Under the pieces are notes generated by a model. That model saw nothing but the letters and a program-made list of their open reading frames with translations, did no database searches and was not told where the DNA came from. From VRUE01 sp963762205 (GTDB lineage: Bacteria; Actinomycetota; Thermoleophilia; Solirubrobacterales; 70-9): DNA of 64,000 nt. Location: the NCBI GenBank assembly GCA_963762205.1, contig CAVXJZ010000005.1, positions 178,216 to 242,215 on the forward strand, read 5' to 3'. Numbering within the stretch: position 1 is the stretch's first letter; every line of letters starts with the position of its first letter. Shown piece after piece: positions 56,413-64,000 of the stretch. A program made the translations under genes and the position numbers.

Positions 56413-56423
56413 CGGCCCGGCAA
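55690..56423 (-). CDS. TetR-family regulator G (paralogue of F, frameshifted)
   Basis: TTG 56423 opens the frame that reads AYVTRVNAHADQRRRILRAV, GELVAERGYSDVTVELIVKR and AHVSFKTLKHFPSKEECF, a complete TetR DNA-binding domain. A break near 56130 leads to GPWSEQVVLALGTLVEQILS and LTELILRTYIGPAEASRIAR. It matches TetR F almost throughout, but the region of F's ATG has no ATG here, so the start is uncertain, as is the stop. It lies next to and codirectional with giant protein D. Confidence 0.72.
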
Positions 56424-56513
56424 AGGCCGGGGGCAGCTTCCCGCGCTGAAAGGGGATTCAGGCAGCGAAAGTGGAGGCAGGCGGACATGCTTGTAAGAAC
56501 ACCGCCCTACTCG

Positions 56514-59500
56514 CTACTGCGGCGCGCTCGCATGCCCTCGGGCGGGCGCTGCGGGTCTCGTCCGGGTGGGGAACGCGGGAATGGCGGGGACGCGGCTCTC
56601 TTCGGTGAGCCGAGTGCGGCTCGTCGCCGCCTTTCGGCGCCGCACGTGCTCGACATGACGGAGGTAGCGCTCGGCTGCGGTCTCGAGCAGATCCTGCCTT
56701 CTTCGGTTGTGCCTCTTTTTCTGGCACCTGCCGCGCAGGGTCGAGGTGTAGATCACGCCGCGATGGTTCTGGCCCAGCGCTTTCACCGTCGCCGTCGGCG
56801 GGTGGCGGCAGATGTCGGCGGAGTTCTGCAGCAGGCCCCGCTTGCCGCCGTTCAGCTGCATCACGAAGGCCTCGATCGGGGCGTCGGGGACGTTGTCGAA
56901 GATAGGCCTGGATGCCGCCGCTGCCTGGTCGGACCGATGCGGCCCTGCGAGGACGATCCGGATCGAGCCGCTGCGCAGCGAGGCGACCAGGTCGGGCAGG
57001 GGGTGGCTCGAGGAGCGCAGGAAGACCGGGCCGCGCAGCGGCTCGTCGAGCAGCGAGCGAGTAGACGACCGCCTTGCCGTAGATCGAGCTCGTTCGGGCA
57101 GTTCTCCGCGGCGAACTGGGCCATCGTGCAGATCGAGCGGATGTGGTCCTGGGCCAGGAAGAGCGCGTGGGGCATCGTCGACCGTGATTCGCTTCATCGA
57201 GGCATCCCCGGCGCGCGCGCGTTAGCACCGCGCGCAGCGCCGGGTGGGCGTGCGCGCTGCGTCTGCCGCGCAGCCGGATGCCGAGCCTGGGTCGGTAGCC
57301 GAGCTGCAGGCAGTTGAGCAGCTGGAAGTGCCTGTGGACGACGACGGTCTCGTCGTCGGCAGGGTCGTCGAGGTCCCGGCCCGCCCCGGTCAGGGTGGAG
57401 ACGAGCTCCGAGGGTTCGCATCCGGTCGGGTTGTGGACGAACCCGGGCCGGTCGATCGAGACACGAACGTCGCGCAGCTTGAGGGGGAAGCCGTCGATGA
57501 TCGAGGGAATCGGGTCCGACGAGGAGGAGTCGATCTCGAGCTGCGCGGTGCGCGGGTTCACCTTGAAGGCGAACCGGAGCACGATCGTGCCCAGGTCGAA
57601 CGCACCCGCGGTGGCGGAGTTGACGACGACCAGGGAGATAGGCTGGCCGCCGTAGGGGCCGGCCAGGTAGATGCGCCCCGGCGCGTAGGTGAGCGCGGGG
57701 CCCACCCCGTAGCCGGTATAGGTGCTGCCGACCAGGCTCGCCTGCGGGCAGGACGGATCGGCGGTCTCCGCGAAGCCGCCGTTCCGGCGAGCCGCGGCGA
57801 TCGCCGACTCAGGGCAGAAGGGGATGCCGGCCAGCCTTCCCGTGATCCCCTCCGGGATGACGAGCGAGTAGGAGGTCGAGCAGCTGTTCGTCGTCCTCGC
57901 GGGAGATGCCGACGAAGTAGGGCGTGTAGGAGCCGGACGTTCGAGTTGACGCCGCCCGCCACGACCTCGGGCTTGAACGGGGGCGCGGGGACCGCCGGGG
58001 TCGGGGCAGGGCCCGCGCCCCGGGCCCGAGAGGATCGGGGAGGCGGTCTGCTTGGTGGCGCTCGGCCCGCCGCTCCAGGGGGTGATCACGGTCGTCGTGC
58101 TCGCTCCGCCGCAAAGGTCCGGGGTGACCAGCGGTGCGCGCTGGCCGCTCTTGAACTGGACCTGCAGGTCGGTGTAGGGGAACTGTGGGAGGTTTTCGAA
58201 GGTGGCCGTCAGCTGCCCCGTCGCCGGGTCGGGAGCGATCTTGCCGGCGAGCTTGATCAGGATCCCGCGCTGCGCCGATTTCGCGATCAGGTAGACGGTC
58301 ACCAGCGAGTCGAGGGGGTTCTCCGCGCCGGGGCTCTTGGTGCCCTTGTCGTCGGGCCTCGCCAGAAAGATCGACCCTTTCAGGAGGCCCAGGTAGAGCG
58401 GTGTGCGGAAGTGGAACTCGCCGATCTTCGACTCGGTGGGGCAACCGTCGCCGAACGCGTTGAAGGCGGTTTCCGCGGCGTAGCGCGCGACGTCGCAGAC
58501 GGCCAGCCCGTCGGCCATCGCCGCATTGAGCGTCACCCCCTCGGGAAGCACGACCTCGGCGCGGCGCGCGTGGGACTGGACGCGGATGTGTGGATTGAGC
58601 AGGCCCTGGTCGACGTCGTTTTGCAGGCGGAACTCGAAGCCGGCGGCCGAAGACGCCTGCGTGCTGGTCAGGAAGCCGTCCGGCCTCGGGGAGAAGCGGA
58701 GGGTCTCGCAGCCAGTGACCGGCACCGGGGCGCCGTTCGCGTCCCGGTTGATGGCGGTCGCGGTGTCGAGCGCGGGGTCCTGCCAGGTGCGTGAGCGCGC
58801 GGTGAAGGGAAGCGTCTCCCCGCATCCGGTCGGCATCGTCAGGTAGGCGAGGGGCGAGTAGGTCGAGCTCACCGAGCATTTCGCCCAGGGAAACGAGGGT
58901 TCGCGCTCGTTCAGGCAATCGCCGCGCTCGCCGTTGTGGGCGGCCAGCCAGGGTGCGCCCCAGATCGTCAGCTTCAGCCCGCGCAGCTCGAGGTCGGGGG
59001 AGATGTCGGAGGTGACGAGCCGCTGCGCGTAGGCGCCGAAGGAATCGAGGCTGATCCGGGAGTCGAAGATCAGCGGTTCGCCGTCGGCCGACCCACCGGG
59101 CAAGCCGAAGGGATAGGCGGCCAGGCGGGAGGCGCTGCCGTCGTCGGGGGTGAGGTTGAAGAGGCCGAAGGTGCGGGTCTCCCCGCCGCCGCGAGCTGTA
59201 TCGACCTCGACGGTCCCGATCTGGGTGCTGTCGGGGCAGTTCTCGCCGGACTTGCTGGCTTCGTAGGGGGAGGTGCGCGGGTTGGGGGCGTTTTCGCCGA
59301 ACTGCGGGCCGGTGCAGAGCGGCACGGCCACCAGGTTGGCGAGCAGGCCGGGGGGCAGATCGAATTCCAGGTCGCGCAGGTCCTGGCCGGTGTCCGCGGC
59401 GACGGCCAGCGTGAGGTCGAAGGGGTGCGAGCCGGCCTGGGTGGCCGGGCCCCCGCTTCCTGCGTGTGAGGCGACGGAGAAGCCGTCGCCGCCGGGGAGC

Positions 59501-61115
59501 AGGCCGGCGCCGGACCCGCCGACGGCCGCCCGGGCGACGGTTCCGGTGGAGCGATGCAGCAGCGCCTCCGCGTTGTCCTCGACGAAGAGGTGCGCGCTGC
59601 TTCGCCGCCCGATCGTGCCCGGCGCTGGGGGCGGAGGCGGCCGAGGCCTTGGCCGGCGCGCTTCTCACCCTGCCGCCGCGGTTCGAGCAGCGCCGCGCGG
59701 CGCGCGCCGCGCGCTTGCTGCGCTTGGCGAGCCGCTTCGCCTTCGCGCGCAACGAGCCGGCGAGACGGGGGTCCTCGGGTGGCGGGCTTTGCGGACGTTG
59801 CTGCGGGAGAGCCGCTTGAAGCTTCGGGCGGCGCGGGAGTACGGGACGGCACCTACGGCGGAGGTGGACGTAGCGGATGCGGGGATTGCCGAGCCCCCGC
59901 AGCAGTGTGGTGAGGGTCGGGTCGGGCGGCGGCGGAACCAGGATCTGGCAGGCGTCGCCCACGCAGACGATGCCGGTGGAGGGCTCGGGCGGGGTCGCGC
60001 CGCCGATGCTGACAGCGGGCGGCGGCAGGCTGTTGAACGCGGACCCCGGCGGAGTCACGGGGGGCGCCGCCGCGTTGGTCCGCCGCCCCGGCGGGTAGGC
60101 GAAGACCGTCCCGGCCGCCCGGTCGGAGTTGCCCGACGTGAGGTAGACGCGGCCCTGGCCGGCGCCGCCCGAGTTGTCGACGGCCAGGCCGGAGGGGCCG
60201 CCGTCGATCACGTCGTGTTTGAGGCGCTTCGCGCAGGTCGTCGCGCCGGCGGCGCACACGTAGACCGTCGCCAGCGGGCTCTCGGCGAACTGCGGCGCCC
60301 CGGTGTCGATCACATAGACCTCGCCGGTCGTATCGTCGACGGCCACGGCGGAGTCGGCGAGCGAGCGGAAGCCGTCGCCCGGCGGCCCGGTGATCGTCTG
60401 CACGAGCGCGCCGCCGGGGCCGAGGACCTTGACCGTGTCGGTTTCCGCGTCCGGGACGTAGACGTTGCCGGCGGTGCCGGGGAACCCGGAGACCGCGATT
60501 CCGTACCCGTCCTCGATCTCCCCCTGGCCGATCGTGCCGAGCTGCGCGCCGGAGGAGTCGTAGATGGCGACGGCATCGCGCGGTATCGACGTAGACGTCG
60601 TCGGTGGCGGGATCGACCGCAACCCCGGTCGGGGTCTGGGAGTCGATCACCGTGCCGGAAAACCGCGTCACGTCATGGTGGAAGTTGTTCAGGTACCGGG
60701 CACCGGTCGAGTTGATCGCCAGTCCGCATGGGAAGGCAATCGAGAAGGCCGGGGCCTGGTACGGCTGGCCTTGGAAGACAGGGGGGTCCGTGTAGGGAGC
60801 CGCGGGGGGCGCGAACTTGTCGACGACCCCGTGGTAGTGGTCGGAGACGTAGAAGGCCCCGGTGGAGTCCACCGCCAGTCCGCAGGGATCGCTCGAGGAA
60901 TCGCCGGAGGGGGAATCGGCGCTTCAGGCGGAAGCGGATCGGCGGTTCAGTCGGGGGTTTGGGCGCGGACAGAGGGGTGAAGACGAACAGCGGGTCGTCG
61001 AAGGCGGCATCGGCCGTCGGCGCCGAGGCGAGGAGGACGAGCGGGCCAGCAGGGAGGCGGCCAGAGCGCCCGATCGGCGGCGTCCCGACCCGATCGGCCG
61101 GCTAGGCCGGGTCAC
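56514..61115 (-). CDS. Giant secreted NHL/beta protein D (frameshifted)
   Basis: About 1,530 codons. GTG 61115 starts MTRPSRPIGSGRRRSGALAA, and after one indel LVLLASAPTADAAFDDPLFV completes a signal peptide. Then SSDPCGLAVDSTGAFYVSDH and further NHL repeats (RYLNNFHHDVTRFSGTVIDS, YVPDAETDTVKVLGPGG), a linker with GDACQILVPPPPDP and a basic helix (SLRAKAKRLAKRSKRAARAA). The beta region of B follows, with ETRTFGLFNLTPDDGSASRL, ITGRLAGIPFCPESA, IYLAGPYGGQPISLV, AFDLGTIVLRFAF and NPTGCEP, ending in Cys-Gln-Lys-Lys-Arg-His. The middle runs about 600 codons without a break; most breaks are at the two ends. Same architecture as B. Confidence 0.75.
56760..57210 (-). repeat. DNA block nearly identical to 38160-38610 (in protein D)
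   Basis: See the partner block in protein B; the perfect part here is 56789-56902 (114 nt). Confidence 0.85.
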
Positions 61116-61517
61116 GCCGCGATTGTTTTGGCCGAGCGATCTGACGGCTGCCTTCACCGGGTTCCTTCAGGTGTTCGCCGAGTTGACGAGGAGGCCTCGC
61201 CTTCGGGCACTTCCCTTTCTCAAGCTCGAGCCTCCTGGTGTCGAATCGCCGTGTTCCCCCACACTGCCGCGGGCCTCCCCGCCGATCAGACGATAGTGAC
61301 ATCCATTTTGGAAAACAAAAACCTTTTCTGGATATCAGAAGGGCGACGGCCTCGACCATGACCTCCTCCTCGCCGTAGCGGAGCTCGAAATCGAGGACGA
61401 TCCTGCCGCTGGCCGGCACGTGCGGAGGCGTCCAGCGGCGCCGGGTCGCCCAGGTGCTCGGGCAGCCGCCTCCGGAGCGGATACGTTGACCGCCACCGAC
61501 CACACGATGGAGGGACG
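61116..61517 (+). other. Intergenic region between divergent giant protein D and secreted protein
   Basis: About 400 nt without a convincing gene. It is AT-rich around 61290-61345, where a TTTTCTGGA site lies; both divergent promoters should be here. Confidence 0.5.
61324..61340 (+). promoter_or_regulatory. TTTTCTGRA motif, copy f, palindromic form
   Basis: TTTTCTGGATATCAGAA contains the perfect inverted repeat TTCTG-gatat-CAGAA, the shape expected for a dimeric regulator site. It sits between divergent giant protein D and the secreted protein at 61518. Confidence 0.5.
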
Positions 61518-62038
61518 ATGAAGACCACCCGAGGATGGACGCGCCGCGAGCGGCTGACGTTGATCGCCAGCGGTGTCGCGCTCGCGCTTTCGCTGACCGC
61601 CCTGCTGGGATTCGAGGGCGTGAGCATCGCCGGTAACGGCGGTCGCAAGATCACCTCCGGCCAGATCCGCAACAACACGATCAGGAGCGTGGACATTCGC
61701 AACAACACGATCACCGGCAAAGACGTCGCCAATGGCACGCTGACCGCGGCGGACTCGGCGTCTATCAGCGCCTGGGCTTCTCGGGCTCGATCGGTAAGGA
61801 CGAAACCGGGCAGGCCATCGCCACCTGCGCGAACGGCGATGTGGCCGTCGGGGGCGGATACTCGTGGGAAGGCCCGATCCCCCAGCAGGGGTTTTCGAAC
61901 GCTCCCAACGTCTGGGTCAACGAGGCGGGCCAGTCGAACCCCCCGAGCGGCCCCTTCGACCAATGGTTTGCGTTCGTCTGGAACAACACCTCCGGCAGCG
62001 GCCGACTCCAGGTCATGGTCATCTGCATGAACGGTTAG
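61518..62038 (+). CDS. Small secreted protein with RNNTI repeats (one frameshift)
   Basis: About 173 codons from ATG 61518, which has GGAGGGAC just before it. A basic N-terminus and signal-like helix (RLTLIASGVALALSLTALLG) precede a short repeat, QIRNNTIRSVDIRNNTITGK, followed by DVANGTLTAADL. After one indel near 61765 the C-terminal globular part reads GDVAVGGGYSWEGPIPQQGF and ends GRLQVMVICMNG. The D-I-R-N-N-T repeat is common at the N-terminus of exported actinobacterial proteins of unknown function. Confidence 0.72.
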
Positions 62039-62231
62039 ACGTCTTCGTCTATCCGGAAGGCCGGCCTCGCGGGTGTGGCGTTGTCGGTGACGTGGTCGCC
62101 GGACCCACTGATCGGATGCCCCGGCACTCAGAGCCCGGGTTCTGAGCCAACCTCGCCCGGAAAGCGTGCCGTGCGCGCTGGATCCCTCGCCTCGATCCCT
62201 GGCGACCGGACTGAACCGCCGATCGGGTCGC

Positions 62232-64000
62232 TTACAGCGCCGAGATCGCGGCCTGGGCCGCGGCGACGCGGGCGATCGGCACCCGGAACGGCGAGCAGCT
62301 GACGTAGTCGAGGCCCACTCCGTGGAAGAAGGCGATGCTGTCGGGGTCCCCGCCGTGCTCGCCGCAGATGCCGAGGCCCAGGTCGGGACGACCACGCCGG
62401 CCACGCTCCACCGCCATCCTGACCAGCTCGCCGACGCCCTCGACGTCGATCGTCTCGAAGGGGCTGCGGTCGATGATCTTGCGTCGCAGGTCTCGGTCAA
62501 AAAGCGGCCCTCGGAGTCGTCGCGCGAGAAGCCGAGCGCGGTCTGGGTGAGGTCGTTGGTGCCGAAGCTGAAGAAGCTCGCCTCGGCGGCCAACCGCTCG
62601 GCCATGAGGCAGGCGCGGGGCAGCTCGATCATCGTGCCGACGGTGAAGGAGAGCGGCTCGACACCGAGCCGTTCGACCGCTTCCGCGCCGGTGCGCTCCA
62701 CGAGCTCCCGCATCGCGATCAGCTCGCGCTCGTAGCCGACGAGCGGGATCATCACCTCCAGGCGCGGCGCGTCCCTTCCCGCTCGCGCACCGCGGCGGCC
62801 GCGGCGACGATCGCGTTGACCTGCATCTCGTAGATCTCGGGGAAGAGCAGGGCCAGGCGGCAACCGCGGGTGCCCAGCATCGGGTTCGTCTCCTCCAACT
62901 GCCTGAACCGGTGCAGTTCGCGCTCCAGCTGCGTCACCGCGTCGCTCCCGGGGGTGGCCAGGCGGCGCTCGATCTCCGCCACCAGGTCGGAGGGGTGGGG
63001 CAGGAACTCGTGCAGGGGCGGGTCGAGCAGCCTGATCGTCACCGGCAACCCCGCCATCTGCGCGAAGAGGCCTTCGAGTCGTCCTGCTGAAAGGGCTGGC
63101 CTCGGCGAGGGAGGCGCGCCGCGCGGCCTCGTCCTCGGCCATGATCATCGCCTGCATCTTCGCCTGGCGGTCGTCGCCGAGAAACATGTGCTCGGTGCGG
63201 CAGAGGCCCACGCCCTCGGCGCCGAAGCGCCGCGCAGTCTCGGCGTCCGCCGGTCGGTCGGCGTTGGCACGCACCCCGAGCCGGCGGAGCTCGTCCGACC
63301 ATCGAGCACCGCCTGGAAGTGCTCGTCCACCTCGACCGGGACGAGCGGCACGTCCTCGACCGTGATCGCCCCGGTGGAGCCATCGATCGCGATCAGATCC
63401 CCCTCCTTCAGCACCGTGCCCCCGACCCGCATCTCGCGTGCCTCGAGATCGATGTCCAGGGCCGAGACTCCGCAGACGCAGGGCCGGCCCATCCCGCGCG
63501 CCACCAGCGCCGCATGCGAGGCCTTGCCGCCCTCCGAGGTCAGGATGCCGCGGGCGGCGTTGAAGCCGGCCACGTCGGCGGCCTCGGTGAAGGCTCGTAC
63601 CAGGATCACCCGCTCCCCCGCCGCCGCCTGCTCCACCGCCCGCTCGGCGGCGAAGACGATGGCGCCCTTGGCCACCCCGGGCGAGGCCGGCACGCCGCGG
63701 GCGAGCGGCTCGAACACGTATAGGGATCGAAGGACGGGTGCAGGAGGGCCTCGAGCTTCGAGGCGTCGATCTTGGCCAGCGCCCGCTCGCGGGTCAATAG
63801 CCCCTCCGCGACCATGTCCACCGCAACCCGGACGGCGGCGTGTGGGGGGCGCTTCGCCGAGCGCGCCTGAAGCATGAAGAGGGTGCCTTCCTCGACCGTG
63901 AACTCGACATCCTGCATGTCGCCGAAGTGGCGCTCGAGCGAGGCGAGGATCTCGACCAGCTGGGCGTGGGCCTCGGGGAGGTCCTTCGCCATCTCGGTGA
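62232..64000 (-). CDS. ppdK: Pyruvate phosphate dikinase, C-terminal part (cut by window end, frameshifted)
   Basis: The 5' end lies beyond 64000. In order from 64000 down: FTVEEGTLFMLQARSAKRPP of the nucleotide domain; the phospho-His domain TSEGGKASHAALVARGMGRP; FGAEGVGLCRTEHMFLGDDR, ETNPMLGTRGCRLALLFPEI and SFFSFGTNDLTQTALGFSRD of the PEP/pyruvate TIM-barrel; and GICGEHGGDPDSIAFFH with the catalytic Cys, ending at 62232. About five breaks (near 63720, 63300, 63080, 62780, 62490). The enzyme interconverts pyruvate, ATP and phosphate with PEP, AMP and diphosphate. It marks the return to core genome. Confidence 0.93.

Noticed and set aside
27034..62000. Programmed frameshifting as explanation for the many split genes
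   Set aside because: Breaks occur at unrelated places, several per gene, in both directions and also in single-copy housekeeping genes, without slippery heptamers plus structure.
24053..62231. Prophage or integrative element inserted at tRNA-Arg
   Set aside because: No integrase, transposase, phage structural or conjugation gene is visible, and I found no repeat of the tRNA 3' end near the far border. An old island remains possible but is unsupported.
61286..63274. Single 660-codon protein on the minus strand
   Set aside because: Only parts of it match PPDK; the rest is antisense to the secreted protein at 61518-62038. It is one of several frames of ppdK that runs past the true stop.

Overview
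The window is GC-rich (about 70%) bacterial DNA, and its gene content points to an actinobacterium, most likely class Thermoleophilia (Solirubrobacterales or a relative). Pointers are the ccmABC-hemA-hemC-cobA/hemD block, leaderless-looking promoters, a DUF2600 terpene-synthase-like gene, and above all the very large secreted NHL/beta-rich proteins and small secreted proteins that I associate with that group. The lineage is an inference from gene content; there is no rRNA in the window.

Layout. 1-24 kb is ordinary core genome: two badly frameshifted genes (a membrane endonuclease/exonuclease/phosphatase-fold protein and a CrtC/lipocalin-like protein), ychF, a PAP2 phosphatase, a BtrH-like protein, an operon of methylmalonyl-CoA epimerase / 74-aa protein / methyltransferase, a DUF1385 protein, rarA, an aldehyde dehydrogenase, a GNAT acetyltransferase, then cytochrome c maturation and heme genes (ccmA, ccmB, ccmC, ccmD-like, hemA, hemC, fused cobA-hemD) and birA. 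A large SF2 helicase-like gene converges on birA. Then come a TlpA-type lipoprotein, an NfeD-slipin pair, a GalT-like gene, a hypothetical gene and tRNA-Arg(CCT).

24-62 kb is an accessory-looking region that begins right after the tRNA with about 1 kb of non-coding DNA. It holds five TetR-type genes plus a truncated sixth, a vapBC-like pair, an operon of MMPL/RND transporter - small secreted protein - secreted paralogue 1 - DUF2600 - TetR, and a minus-strand run from 50.8 to 34.1 kb encoding four very large secreted beta-rich proteins and a lipoprotein. A fifth giant protein lies at 56.5-61.1 kb. Three paralogues of an apparently unnamed secreted protein family (28.8, 33.4 and 54.4 kb) are scattered among them. 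A TTTTCTGRA-containing motif recurs in the intergenic regions of this part only. The 3' half of pyruvate phosphate dikinase (ppdK) closes the window as a return to core genome.

The most novel content is the cell-surface region: giant NHL/beta proteins with a conserved cysteine and mostly basic C-terminal tails, a ~100-residue module inserted into NHL repeats, recently homogenised C-terminal DNA between two paralogues, and a lipid-type transporter operon with a terpene-synthase-like gene, all interspersed with TetR genes.

Caveat: many genes are interrupted by single-base indels, several of them in G/C homopolymers, while the protein homology continues in another frame. They look like uncorrected sequencing errors rather than pseudogenes. 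The density is patchy: nearly absent in 2-10 kb, 17-26 kb and 34-36.7 kb, and heavy in the paralogous genes. Coordinates of broken genes are therefore outer limits of the reconstructed gene.
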